55,534 nucleotides of DNA, from the NCBI GenBank assembly GCA_017510835.1, contig JAFWLZ010000002.1, forward strand, positions 1 through 55,534. The letters run 5' to 3'. The notes beneath the pieces were generated by a model, which saw only the letters and a program-made list of their open reading frames with translations, did no database searches and had not been told where the DNA came from. A program made the translations under genes and the position numbers. Source of the DNA: Candidatus Saccharimonadota bacterium. GTDB taxonomy: Bacteria; Patescibacteriota; Saccharimonadia; Saccharimonadales; Saccharimonadaceae. Shown piece after piece: positions 1 through 9,146 of the stretch. The number at the start of each line of letters is the position of its first letter. Within the stretch, counting starts at the first letter, position 1.

Positions 1-532
1 ATTTTGTGAGCTCAAATTCGCTGAAGTCGCCTACGATCGCCCTGCCTAGTGCGGTCATATCGCCGCGCGTCATCGTAAAACTACGCGCGCCAACCCTTGC
101 GTTTACACAATCCAAGTCTGCGTTGTTCGGCGAGTAGGAGGTGACATATTCATATCTCTTTTCTCCACTCTCGAAGCGCAACACGGGCTGATTCGCGTCT
201 GATGAATAATCGAAAATCAACTTTCCTGCGTCGCCGACCCAGCCTGTTTCGGTTGCTTTATAGCCGTAACTATACAGGAATTGTTCTAGGTCGAGTACGC
301 CGTTATTGGTGTACCTCGTCAAGCGTTCGCCGCAGAGCTCATCTGCTTCTTCTTGCGTCTTGAACTCTTCAGTCTCTTTTTCCTGTTTTATCGTTTCCTT
401 TTCTAGACTATCAGCATTCCAACGATCGACTTTAACAATCACTATTACTGATGCTAGTATTACGATACTGGCAATCACGACGACTATCGCCTTTCCTTGC
501 CTTTCCGACAGCTCCTTATTTTTGTTGCTCAT
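1..532 (-). CDS. Single-pass membrane-anchored protein, 3' part outside the window
   Basis: The reading frame opens at ATG 532 (minus) and runs off the window edge after 177 codons. A purine-rich ribosome site (AGGAAGGGGGG) lies 5-6 bases upstream. Residues 1-14 are charged and cytoplasmic, about residues 15-35 form one hydrophobic helix rich in V and I, and residues 38-65 are E/K-rich and probably helical. The rest is a polar extracytoplasmic region with two cysteines. I recognise no family. It is transcribed from its own consensus promoter and sits downstream of, and in the same direction as, the giant surface protein gene. Confidence 0.75.
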   Translation of the reverse strand, partial: MSNKNKELSERQGKAIVVVIASIVILASVIVIVKVDRWNADSLEKETIKQEKETEEFKTQEEADELCGERLTRYTNNGVLDLEQFLYSYGYKATETGWVGDAGKLIFDYSSDANQPVLRFESGEKRYEYVTSYSPNNADLDCVNARVGARSFTMTRGDMTALGRAIVGDFSEFELTK

Positions 533-585
533 CTAATCCCCCCTTCCTAAAGGTGCTTGTCTACAAGTGACACTACAATATTTCT

Positions 586-614
586 ATTATATCACAGTTA
601 TGCTTAAAAGTCAA
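586..614 (-). promoter_or_regulatory. Sigma70-type promoter of the partial membrane protein gene
   Basis: Minus strand TTGACT-N17-TATAAT. The -35 box is at 609-614 and the -10 box at 586-591. An inverted repeat CTTGT-AG-ACAAG lies in the following leader around 555-566 and could be an operator or a small hairpin. Confidence 0.8.
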
Positions 615-625
615 TTTTGCATCTG

Positions 626-3600
626 TTAAGAGCGCATCCATTCGAGGATACAATATTCGTACCCGTCGAGATCAGTGTAGTACTTCGGTTCGTAATTATA
701 TTCTACATTCGCCGGCGTCTCAGGCATCGCCGAAGTGCTACCCGTAATCCTGCCGTCGTAGAAGTTGAAGAGGCCTGACATTACTTTTATGCCAATACCG
801 GTGTTCGTCGAGATGCCCCTAATACTCGGATCGGTTGTCGAGACATCCGCCGTCGCCTTGCCATAATCTTGTGAATTTGGATCTTCTGGAACGCCCATTG
901 TTACTTCTCCAGTATTAATATAGATACCATAGGCCGTATTCCAATCGCCAACTGCGTTAATTGCTGACTGGCCAGTGATTGAGATTGTTGCATCGTCATT
1001 ATTTATGCCGTACACTTGGCCACCGTTCACGCTGATTGTGCCATTCGCAATATTTGCCGTGCCGGCATCGATTATCAAACCTTGGTGATCATTATGGGTC
1101 GTGATTGAGCTGTCGAAGCTGGACGTTAGGCTTGAATCTGTAATGTTTAGTTCGCCACTCGTCTGCTTAATTAGGTAGTTCGTATCCGTGTTGCCCGTAG
1201 AGAATGTCTCAGTTGCCGTAGCGTTATTCGTGAAGCTGAGTTTGCCGGTGTTGTTAAACATAATAGTCGTTCTCGAGCAGGCATAGCAGGTCAAATCGGT
1301 GTGCGTGAAAGTAAGAGTTGTACCATTGAAAGTCGTATCAGCGCTACCGGTGTTTGAAACGAAGTCGCGTACGTTTACGCCCGAGCGTTCGACTGTACCT
1401 CCATTGAAGGTAAGCTTACCGCTGTTATTCGTAACTCTTCCATCAATCGTGCTGTTTGCGATTGTTGAATCGTAGGCTCCCGCCTGATAGTATGCGTGTG
1501 GTGCGGTAATCGATGTGGATGCAATGTTAATCGTATTAGCATTACCGCCTGAGTAGACGCCATAATCATCGCTCGTAATCGTGGAGCCATTTGAAATCGT
1601 AAGGTCGCCTGTCGTGCGAATCGCCGTATCGGTCGCGGTAATCGCGACATTCTTCAATGTTAGCGCTCCATCGTTTTTAATCACTTGATCGGATGCGAGA
1701 GGAATGTTCTCGATTTCGAGGCTTGCGCCACTATTATTGCGAATGAAGTATCCAGCTGGTGCATAAGAGATACTTGGATTGACGGAACTATTCGAGTTAA
1801 TGATTTTCACGTCGCCGTTATTAGTAATTGGGTTGCCCGCAATAATATCATTGCCATCAGTCTCAAGCGTAAAGTCTTTGCTGCTCGATATTTCGAGCGG
1901 ACTAAATAATAGTGCATCATCAATCAAAGTAATTGTATCGCCGGCATTAGCGGCATCGATTGCTGCTGGCAACGACTTGTAGCGCACTCCATTTATCTCT
2001 GCCACATCGTATTCCGCGATGAGGTAACGGACATCGCTGAAGGTTTTACCATGGGCAGAACCGCTAGTGATATACATCGTGTAATTATCTGGAATGTTCT
2101 TTATGACGCCGTCTTCGTAGGCATTTGTGTCGCCTCGCAGGACACCGTCATAGAAGTAGAAATTATGGCCGCCAAGCGCATAGAGATCACCGGAAATATC
2201 TGGTGAAACTGTACTAACCGAATCATCGTTAGCGCCAATCGTAAACTTCGCTTCTGCGGAAAGATAAGTGCCAGCATACACGCCATAAGAACTTCCGTAA
2301 ATCGTCCCGTCAGTAATAGTGTTAACCCCGCGGTCGCTGTATACGCCATAGCCCGCACCAGTAGTTGAAGCTGCCGTAATATCTCCACCAGTCATCGTAA
2401 TAGACTCTCTGTTTTCGACTCCGTATGCCGTTCCTATATTCGACTCAGCTACGACGGTACCGCCACTAATTGAAATATTGCCTTCATCGCCCGTCAGGCC
2501 GTACACTCTATGATTACTAGTATTATTTACTGCGTGGACCTGTGTCGTTGCGCCGCTCATACTGACAGAATCAGTAAAGACGCCATAAGTGTAACCGTTC
2601 TTGCCAGTTGCAGTGACGCTTCCGCTAGTCAAATATGAATGCGCGCCACCAATACCGTAAGTGTCGCCGGTCTGGCTGGCCGAAATCACTGTGCCGCCTC
2701 TCAGATATGTGTTTCTACATTTAATACCGAAGCTATCGTCGTTAGCATTCACGTTGATTGTGCCGCCTTCGAATGAGAAGGAAGAACAATCGAGTGTCGA
2801 GGAATAGAGCTCATAGCGAACACCAAAACCACGCCCGTCTGAAGTCGTAATATTAATTGTGCCGCCGGTCATGCTACCGCTACCGCCAATTGCGGTCGCT
2901 GTATCAGAAGTATTCATCGTGATTGTGCCGCCTGACATTTTAGTAGTGCCACCTGCTATCGCAATCTCTGCGGTTCCAGTACCTTCAACAACGCCATCGG
3001 TCGCGATTGTTGTTGTGCCATTGTCATTATCATTTTGGATTATAAAGTTTTTATTGTTTGTGACTTTGCCCGAAGAAATAGTCAGACTATTATTATTCAA
3101 AATGACCGGGTTATTATTGGTCGTCGTTAAGGTTCCACTTTGTCCTTGACTACTGTCTAAGATTTCAAGCGTCCCATCATTTTTCATAGTAGAGGAGTAG
3201 GCAAGATTGTGACCATTCAAATCAAAGTGTACGATTTTGCCGCTCGGGTTTGTTGGTAGGTCAGCGACAATTGTTGCATCGCGAATGACTTGAATAGTGC
3301 CTTCGCCAGAGATTGCATTGTATGCTCCGGTGAGGGAGTTATATGTCGTACCATTTACCGACAGGTAATCTTGGCCTGCTTCGAGCCAGACGTTGTGGCT
3401 GTAGCTTGCTGATGATTCATCGTGATACGTTGTGCCGTCCGGAATCGCTTTGATTACGCCTGCTTCGTAAGCGTCGGTATTGCCACGCAATACGCCGTCA
3501 TAGAAGTAGAAGGCATTGCCACTCAGCGCGTAATCTTCGCCCGCGATGTCTGGAGAAGCGATACTAAGTGTCGTGTCGTTAGTGCCGATTCGAATCTTTG

Positions 3601-6600
3601 AATTGCTACTGCTGTTGGTGAAAATACCGATATTGCTACCGTAGACGGTGCCGCCCGTAATAAAACAGTCAGTTTCGCGATAGGTTATATATACACCATA
3701 ACCCGTGCCGCCATCAGAGGTGCCACTGATTGAGCCATTAGTGATTTCGACTTTATTGTTGTTTTGGACGCCGTAGCCGATACCATTCTTCGCTTCTGCA
3801 GTAATAGTGCCGCCACTTACGCTAACAGTGTCTTCGTCGCCCATCAGGCCGTAAACTGGATGGCTGCCGCTTAGACTCTTTGCGTGAACTTCTGCTGTGC
3901 CGCTGAATGTTATTTTATCCGTAGCAACTCCATAGGAATTGTCGTCATCGCTCGTAGAATTAATAATACCAGCGGAAATTGTTGAATATGTACCGTAGAT
4001 GCCATAGCTATAATCAGATTCACTATGTGAATTAATTGTGCCACTGGTCATCGTCGTTGTTCGACAATAAATACCATAGCTCTCATCATTCGCATTTACG
4101 GTGATTGTACCGCCACTGAAATCAAATGTATTACATTCTCCTCGACGCACACCATAACCGTCTCCATTTGTGGTCGTAACGTTGATAGTACCGCCACTCA
4201 TAGCTCCGCTACCATTAATTGCCGTCGCGGTACTATTAGTATTGACCGTGATTGTGCCGCCTGTCATTGTCGTGGTGCCTAGGTAAACCGCATCCGTTGC
4301 AGAATTAATCGCCTTGATTTCGCCACCACTAACTGTTAGGGTAGCATTATTACTATTTTGAATCGTGCGATTACTGGTCGAGACGATCTCGCCAGAAGAT
4401 ACAGTAAGAGTACCGTTATTAATAACAGTCGGAACGCTATTATTTACAGTTAAGCTTCCGCCCGTGCCGCTATCGAGAATCTCCATTGTACCGTCATTTG
4501 GCAGACTATCCGAATAAATCAAATCATGCCCATTTAAGTCGAAGTGGATAGTTTTCCCGGATGGATTTGTTGGTAGAGCAGCAACGACTGAAATATCTTT
4601 TGTCACCATGACCGTATCGCCGTCCGCAGCTGCGGCATAAGCACTTGTTAGGGAATTATACTCGACACCATTTACGGAGAGATAATTCTGCCCTGCTTCT
4701 AGCCAAGTGTTGTAGCTATAGTCCGCCGATGACTCCGTATGGAAAGATGCCCCATCGGTAATTGCTGCAATTACGCCGGTATTATACGATGCCGTATTGC
4801 CACGCAGAACACCATCAAAGAAACTAAATACCGGCTCGCCATAAAGACCATATGTGCCGCCCGCAATATCTGGAGAGGTAGTACTAAGCGATGCGTCATC
4901 CGTACCAATTCGGATTGAATCAGTGTTGCTTTCGGCGCTTATGCCATAACTGCTACCGCGAACGGTGCCTCCAGTAATATAATTATTGCCGCCATTGATG
5001 CGAATGCCGTAACCATCGCCATTCGTCGAGCTAGCTGAGACATTGACATCCGTAACTTGAGTTGTATGTGTATTATACATGCCGTAAGCATTTCCGCTTT
5101 CTGTTTCTGCTACGATTTTACCGCCACTAATCTCAAGTGTCCCAACAGCTTCTATGCCGTAAACATTTCGATTCGAATTTTGATTTTTTGCATAAATCGA
5201 CGCTGTGCCACCGAAAGTAACATTATCAACCCAGACTGCTTCAACGAGGCTGGCATCGCTAAAAGCATTGATTGCTCCGCCAGTAATAGTTGTATAAGTG
5301 CCATATATGCCGATACCATAATCCGTCTCGCTGTTCGCATTGATTGTTCCACCGGTGATGGTTGTGGTTCGGCAGCGAAGGCCGTATGCTTCGTCGTTAG
5401 CATTGACCGTAATAGTGCCGCCGCTAACTGTAAATGTGTCGCATTCTCCTCGGCGCACGCCATAACCGTCTCCGTCTGAAGTAGTGACGTTAATAGTGCC
5501 GCCGCTCATGCTGCCGCTTCCGTTAATTGCGGCTGCGGTGCTGGAAGTGTTGACCATAATCGTACCGCTCGTAATATTTGTAGTACCACCATAAATTGCC
5601 GCTGATGCCGTGCCGGTTGCGCGCGCCTCGCCACCATTTATCGTCACAGTCTGACTGCTACTGTTGTTTCTAATCGCATAATTGCCTGTCGATTCGATAA
5701 TGCCAGAAGGTATTTCGAGTGGAGTAGTCTTTGTATTAAGTATCGTTGGATTACTCGAAGAACTGGATGTAATAATAGAAGTGCTATCCATATCGATCAT
5801 TGCCGTATTATCGTCTATCTCCATTACGGTGCCATCGATAGACGACAGCTTCGAACCGTTTGTTAGATTTACATCGCCGACATTTGTAATCAAGGTATTA
5901 CTTGTAATTTCCTGTATTTCTGTGCCGTCAATGTTCAGGACGCCATTCTGAGTAACACTGATGCCTTGGCGGACCGTAATCTTGCCTTTGATTGCTGGGT
6001 CTTCTTCTTTGCCGCTATCAGAAATGGTCAAATTACCATTAATGGTAATATTCTCGCCAGAACTGATAGTATAGCCTACTAAGTCAATATCTACATCCGT
6101 GCCATCCTTCGAAGTGATTGGATACGATGCAGGGAAATCGCGAACGACATAAATCTGATATCCTGTCGCTGCCGAAGTGTTAATATTGTCTTGTAAGTTG
6201 TAGTAATAAATGTCGCCACCAACCGAAGTCTTGGACACGGCGAGATCTGCGTTTGCGAGTTCGACATGCTGACGCTCGGTGTTCCCAATGTGATCAACGA
6301 ACGGGAAGTAATGAACAATTGATCCGTCATCGACTTTACGATATGATGGCGCATCGTGATAAGGTCCATCAAGGCCAATGTCGCCTTCAAGGAAGCCGTC
6401 GTAGAAATTATAGGTGCCATTCTGGTCAATGCCGACTGTTGAGCCGATTAGACGAACATAATTGTTATCGATATGCGCCGTTCCGTCAGGATTATAATCG
6501 TTTATCCCCATCGTGAAAGTGGCATTGTTAGTTACGGCTGCGCCATTTGCATTATTAACCTCACCATTGACGAGTGTGAGACTGCCATTGTTTGTAATTG

Positions 6601-7804
6601 AACCAGTGACGGTTTTTTCGTTCAAATCGAGCGTGACGGTTTTTGTTATTGTCGCATCTTCTGTCGTATTAACAAGAAGCGTTATCGTATCGTCGGTCTG
6701 TGCCGCGATATCTGCTTTTGTAATCGATGAGTAGAGTGTTCCGGTGCGCTCGATTCTTGCGACAGCTGGCGCCCAAGTTGCGCGAATCGTAACATCACTT
6801 GTGACAGTAAATGGACTTGTAATCGGCGTTCCGTCGGCCAATTCCCATCCTTCGAAGGCATAGTCTTCGCGCGTTGGCTCATCGGCTGTGAAACTCTGGC
6901 CGTCGGATACTTGGTAGGTACTCTGCGAAGTACTGCCATCATAAGTGCCGCCATTTGGATCGACTGTAACATTCCAAGTAATGCCGCTGTCCCAGTTTGC
7001 GACTAGTGAGATATCTTCGTTAGCAACTATTACTGAACCTGTGTAACTCGTATCACTGTTTAATGTCCAATCAATTAATTCATGATTAATGTATGACGTA
7101 TTTGATAAATCTATCGTAGTACCTCGCGGCACGCGTCCAACATAAGTCGATGTGCTGCCGTTATACTCGCCGCCATTTGGGTTTATGGAAACATCAAAAT
7201 AAGTATCGTCTGGGAATTGGCCATTTTCTTCGGTTGTCTGGACGGTCACGAAAACATGATAATCGCCACCTTCGTAAGGATCTTCAGGCTGTTCGCAAAC
7301 TTGTCCAGTCGGTGTATCATGACAAATCGTTTCTACGATAGTGCCACTATCACAGTTGTAAGTGACGGATTTGAGCAAGGAGCGTGTAGACGAACCCGGC
7401 GCAACCGTTCCTTTCCAATAAATCCAGCCATCGTGTCCGTCTTCCCAATCGTTTTGATTCTGTAGATTAATAGTCGTTAGGCGCTGTCCGTTTTGTTCAA
7501 CGGGGAGATAATTTATACCGTCTTGCGCAAGCCAGTACTCGTCGTATTTCATGCGCACTTTGATATCAAAAGTAGAACTATTTGACGTAACAACCTCTTT
7601 TGGCGCTTCGTCGCAACGCTTCCAGTCGTCTGGCGGAACAATATCAGTGAACGTGGTTTCTCCAGATTTCAGATGAAAGAGGCCATCAAAGATAGAGCTA
7701 TCATGACTAACTGCAATTACGCCACCGATAACCACAAAAATACCTAATGCGAGTACTCCAAGCAATAATCGCTTTTTATGGTTTATGCGTTTTGTGTTTT
7801 TCAT
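626..7804 (-). CDS. Giant secreted surface protein: SipW/TasA-type N-terminus, InlB-like repeats, modular beta-helix
   Basis: The protein has about 2392 residues. I chose ATG 7804; a GTG at 7807 is directly in front and GAGAGG precedes both. After a basic tail, a hydrophobic helix (about 13-33) ends in VIAVSHD, followed by a region to about 190 that resembles the N-terminus of the protein at 33631 and CalY/TasA-type (SipW-dependent) exported proteins. Two Listeria-Bacteroides type repeats follow (about 203-275 and 278-350; motifs PNGGEY, PNGGTY, FEGWEL). The rest is a Gly/Thr/Ser/Asn-rich array of short strands (SGGTI, TGGTI) typical of right-handed beta-helices, arranged as long modules. There is no LPXTG-like motif or C-terminal membrane helix. 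A role in adhesion or surface structure is inferred. Confidence 0.9.
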   Translation of the reverse strand: MKNTKRINHKKRLLLGVLALGIFVVIGGVIAVSHDSSIFDGLFHLKSGETTFTDIVPPDDWKRCDEAPKEVVTSNSSTFDIKVRMKYDEYWLAQDGINYLPVEQNGQRLTTINLQNQNDWEDGHDGWIYWKGTVAPGSSTRSLLKSVTYNCDSGTIVETICHDTPTGQVCEQPEDPYEGGDYHVFVTVQTTEENGQFPDDTYFDVSINPNGGEYNGSTSTYVGRVPRGTTIDLSNTSYINHELIDWTLNSDTSYTGSVIVANEDISLVANWDSGITWNVTVDPNGGTYDGSTSQSTYQVSDGQSFTADEPTREDYAFEGWELADGTPITSPFTVTSDVTIRATWAPAVARIERTGTLYSSITKADIAAQTDDTITLLVNTTEDATITKTVTLDLNEKTVTGSITNNGSLTLVNGEVNNANGAAVTNNATFTMGINDYNPDGTAHIDNNYVRLIGSTVGIDQNGTYNFYDGFLEGDIGLDGPYHDAPSYRKVDDGSIVHYFPFVDHIGNTERQHVELANADLAVSKTSVGGDIYYYNLQDNINTSAATGYQIYVVRDFPASYPITSKDGTDVDIDLVGYTISSGENITINGNLTISDSGKEEDPAIKGKITVRQGISVTQNGVLNIDGTEIQEITSNTLITNVGDVNLTNGSKLSSIDGTVMEIDDNTAMIDMDSTSIITSSSSSNPTILNTKTTPLEIPSGIIESTGNYAIRNNSSSQTVTINGGEARATGTASAAIYGGTTNITSGTIMVNTSSTAAAINGSGSMSGGTINVTTSDGDGYGVRRGECDTFTVSGGTITVNANDEAYGLRCRTTTITGGTINANSETDYGIGIYGTYTTITGGAINAFSDASLVEAVWVDNVTFGGTASIYAKNQNSNRNVYGIEAVGTLEISGGKIVAETESGNAYGMYNTHTTQVTDVNVSASSTNGDGYGIRINGGNNYITGGTVRGSSYGISAESNTDSIRIGTDDASLSTTSPDIAGGTYGLYGEPVFSFFDGVLRGNTASYNTGVIAAITDGASFHTESSADYSYNTWLEAGQNYLSVNGVEYNSLTSAYAAAADGDTVMVTKDISVVAALPTNPSGKTIHFDLNGHDLIYSDSLPNDGTMEILDSGTGGSLTVNNSVPTVINNGTLTVSSGEIVSTSNRTIQNSNNATLTVSGGEIKAINSATDAVYLGTTTMTGGTITVNTNSTATAINGSGAMSGGTINVTTTNGDGYGVRRGECNTFDFSGGTITVNANDESYGIYCRTTTMTSGTINSHSESDYSYGIYGTYSTISAGIINSTSDDDNSYGVATDKITFSGTAEVHAKSLSGSHPVYGLMGDEDTVSVSGGTITAEAKNGIGYGVQNNNKVEITNGSISGTSDGGTGYGVYITYRETDCFITGGTVYGSNIGIFTNSSSNSKIRIGTNDTTLSIASPDIAGEDYALSGNAFYFYDGVLRGNTDAYEAGVIKAIPDGTTYHDESSASYSHNVWLEAGQDYLSVNGTTYNSLTGAYNAISGEGTIQVIRDATIVADLPTNPSGKIVHFDLNGHNLAYSSTMKNDGTLEILDSSQGQSGTLTTTNNNPVILNNNSLTISSGKVTNNKNFIIQNDNDNGTTTIATDGVVEGTGTAEIAIAGGTTKMSGGTITMNTSDTATAIGGSGSMTGGTINITTSDGRGFGVRYELYSSTLDCSSFSFEGGTINVNANDDSFGIKCRNTYLRGGTVISASQTGDTYGIGGAHSYLTSGSVTATGKNGYTYGVFTDSVSMSGATTQVHAVNNTSNHRVYGLTGDEGNISISGGTVVAESNIGTAYGVENRESITMTGGDITAASTTGAGYGVYSDRGVNTITDGTIYGSSYGVYAGTYLSAEAKFTIGANDDSVSTVSPDISGDLYALGGHNFYFYDGVLRGDTNAYEDGVIKNIPDNYTMYITSGSAHGKTFSDVRYLIAEYDVAEINGVRYKSLPAAIDAANAGDTITLIDDALLFSPLEISSSKDFTLETDGNDIIAGNPITNNGDVKIINSNSSVNPSISYAPAGYFIRNNSGASLEIENIPLASDQVIKNDGALTLKNVAITATDTAIRTTGDLTISNGSTITSDDYGVYSGGNANTINIASTSITAPHAYYQAGAYDSTIANSTIDGRVTNNSGKLTFNGGTVERSGVNVRDFVSNTGSADTTFNGTTLTFTHTDLTCYACSRTTIMFNNTGKLSFTNNATATETFSTGNTDTNYLIKQTSGELNITDSSLTSSFDSSITTHNDHQGLIIDAGTANIANGTISVNGGQVYGINNDDATISITGQSAINAVGDWNTAYGIYINTGEVTMGVPEDPNSQDYGKATADVSTTDPSIRGISTNTGIGIKVMSGLFNFYDGRITGSTSAMPETPANVEYNYEPKYYTDLDGYEYCILEWMRS
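752..6420 (-). repeat. Tandem long modules inside the giant surface protein gene
   Basis: A motif of the form F-F/Y-DG-V/F/R-L/I-x-G occurs five times, near 6400, 4815, 3500, 2150 and 765, giving a period of about 1.3-1.6 kb. Modules begin with a conserved stretch (SVNGVEYNSLTSAY and variants) followed by LPTNPSGK and HFDLNGH in the two best conserved copies (about 4690-4540 and 3365-3210). The first and last modules are more diverged. Modules of this size can gain or lose copies by recombination. Confidence 0.8.
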
Positions 7805-7830
7805 CACCTCTCTTTGATGCTTATGTATAT

Positions 7831-7859
7831 ATTATATAGTGTTACTTCGCTTTCGCCAA
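7831..7859 (-). promoter_or_regulatory. Promoter of the giant surface protein gene
   Basis: Minus strand TTGGCG (7854-7859), N17, TATAAT (7831-7836). The predicted start site leaves a leader of roughly 20 bases containing the GAGAGGTG ribosome site. Confidence 0.65.
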
Positions 7860-7861
7860 CA

Positions 7862-7892
7862 AAAAAAGTCGCACCATAGGTACGACTTTTTC
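7862..7892 (-). terminator. Rho-independent terminator after the aquaporin gene
   Basis: Stem GTCGCACC / GGTACGAC with an ATA loop (7868-7886) is flanked by an A run on the left and a T run on the right, so it could act in both directions. It lies just downstream of the aquaporin stop codon at 7902. Confidence 0.8.
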
Positions 7893-7901
7893 TCTTGTTA
7901 T

Positions 7902-8918
7902 TTAAGCTTTGAGCTCTTTGTGCTGCAACTTGTTTGCGAAATCGGAAATATAGAAACCGAGAACGCCACCAAATACAGGGAAGATTACGTAGGTGACGAG
8001 CATTGGCATGAGCTGGCTCATTAATGCGTCGAAACCATCCGCGCTAGCAGGAAGTAGACCGTACATGAATGCACTTGCTGGATTCATGATAAAGACATTA
8101 TCCTGAATACCGAGGAAGTTGCTGCAGGTTACGACTGCGAAAAGCATAGCGAGAAATACGCCACTACCGACGATTGCGCCGAAAGTGAATGCGCCACGCT
8201 TGAATTCAAGTGCGCGCGCAAAGAAGAATGAAATAATCATTGCGCCAACGAATTCGAGCATCGTAATAGTCCAGAAGAAGCTATAGCCCTCCGTGTTTGC
8301 TTGAACGCCATCTGCTGCTGTCAAGGTTGGAAGCATGGTCGAAGCTGCATCGATATTGCCGCTTGCAACGCCTGCCTGATAGAACCAGTTGACAATCATG
8401 AAGCCAATCCATGCACCGATAAGCTGCGAGATGATGTAGAGAATACCGCGAATTGCAGAAACGCGGCGACTTGCCATCATACCAGCGGTGATGGTTGGGT
8501 TGAGATGTGCGCCAGAAAGAGCGAACACCGCAGCCGTAATACCGGTGTAAGCGAAGATGAGGTAGAGCGGATTGAATAGACCGAGCGTCAAAGCAACGCC
8601 AGTAACAAGCGCGGTACCGATGATCTCGCCGATGATTGCACCGATAATCTTGGTATCTTTAAAGATTGTTAGGATGTTTTCGTTTGGGTCGCCCTTACGA
8701 GCAAAGAATTCCTTGACTGGATTGCATTTCTTACCAGTCGTGGCTTTCTCGGAGACGATTTTGGTTTTGTTGCTGCCCACCTTTTCTGATTTGACTGCGG
8801 TTACCTTAGCGGTAGCTTTGACAGTCTTGACTGTAGTTTTCGACTTCGAAGCGGTCTTCCTAGCGGTAGTTTTCTTTGCCGCAGGCTTCTTGGTCGACTT
8901 GGCTTTGGTTGTTGCCAT
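7902..8918 (-). CDS. Aquaporin/MIP-family channel with Lys/Ala/Thr-rich N-terminal tail
   Basis: The protein has 338 residues from ATG 8918, chosen because AAAAGGAGGTG precedes it by 3 bases; a longer frame to 9026 lacks such a site. Residues 1 to about 75 are almost entirely K, A, T, S and V (AKSTKKPAAKKTTARKTASK), like histone H1 or Hc1-type tails. The remainder is a six-helix MIP channel with two pore motifs, NPT in GAHLNPTI and NPA in MNPASAF, so the first Asn-Pro-Ala box is changed to Asn-Pro-Thr. The role is passive flux of water or small neutral solutes across the membrane. The cationic tail should face the cytoplasm. Typical bacterial aquaporins of 230-280 residues have no such extension. 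Confidence 0.92.
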   Translation of the reverse strand: MATTKAKSTKKPAAKKTTARKTASKSKTTVKTVKATAKVTAVKSEKVGSNKTKIVSEKATTGKKCNPVKEFFARKGDPNENILTIFKDTKIIGAIIGEIIGTALVTGVALTLGLFNPLYLIFAYTGITAAVFALSGAHLNPTITAGMMASRRVSAIRGILYIISQLIGAWIGFMIVNWFYQAGVASGNIDAASTMLPTLTAADGVQANTEGYSFFWTITMLEFVGAMIISFFFARALEFKRGAFTFGAIVGSGVFLAMLFAVVTCSNFLGIQDNVFIMNPASAFMYGLLPASADGFDALMSQLMPMLVTYVIFPVFGGVLGFYISDFANKLQHKELKA

Positions 8919-8946
8919 CGCACCTCCTTTTAATGTATATGGGATT

Positions 8947-8955
8947 ATTATAGCA
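8947..8955 (-). promoter_or_regulatory. Extended -10 promoter of the aquaporin gene
   Basis: Minus strand TATGCTATAAT (-10 box at 8947-8952 with an upstream TG) has no clear -35 box. It gives a leader of about 22 bases with a full ribosome site before ATG 8918. Confidence 0.65.
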
Positions 8956-9031
8956 TACCTTTGCGCTTGTGGTAGATTGAGGCGAGAGAAAATGCACATT
9001 TTGACAAACGCTGGAAAATCGTTCAAAACTA

Positions 9032-9060
9032 TTGACGAAAACAGAGAAAAATGCTAGAGT
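9032..9060 (+). promoter_or_regulatory. Promoter of the exopolysaccharide operon
   Basis: TTGACG (9032-9037), N17, TAGAGT (9055-9060). The predicted start near 9067 places a structured leader of about 80 bases in front of the first gene of the operon. Confidence 0.65.
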
Positions 9061-9066
9061 AGAAAC

Positions 9067-9127
9067 ATAAATCCTATGGGTGGGAGGTACATAGGCGACC
9101 CGATACCGGAAGATCAGGTCGTTTTTT
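9067..9127 (+). promoter_or_regulatory. Two-hairpin leader with terminator in front of the exopolysaccharide operon
   Basis: The first hairpin is CCTATG (9073-9078) / CATAGG (9090-9095) with the G-rich loop GGTGGGAGGTA. It is followed at once by CGACC (9096-9100) / GGTCG (9117-9121), with an inner GAT/ATC pair, and six T residues (9122-9127). The second hairpin has the form of an intrinsic terminator and lies between the promoter and the first start codon at 9147. Read-through must therefore be allowed or regulated, as in attenuators, riboswitches or antitermination elements. I cannot assign it to a known RNA class. Confidence 0.55.
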
Positions 9128-9146
9128 GTACGAAAAGGCAAAAAAT

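Noticed and set aside
752-6420. Regular repeats considered as a CRISPR array
   Set aside because: The repeats are in-frame protein modules over 1 kb long with diverged copies. There are no short direct repeats with unique spacers and no cas genes.
9001-9006. TTGACA considered as the -35 box of the exopolysaccharide operon
   Set aside because: No -10-like hexamer lies 16-18 bases downstream; the TTGACG at 9032 with TAGAGT fits better.
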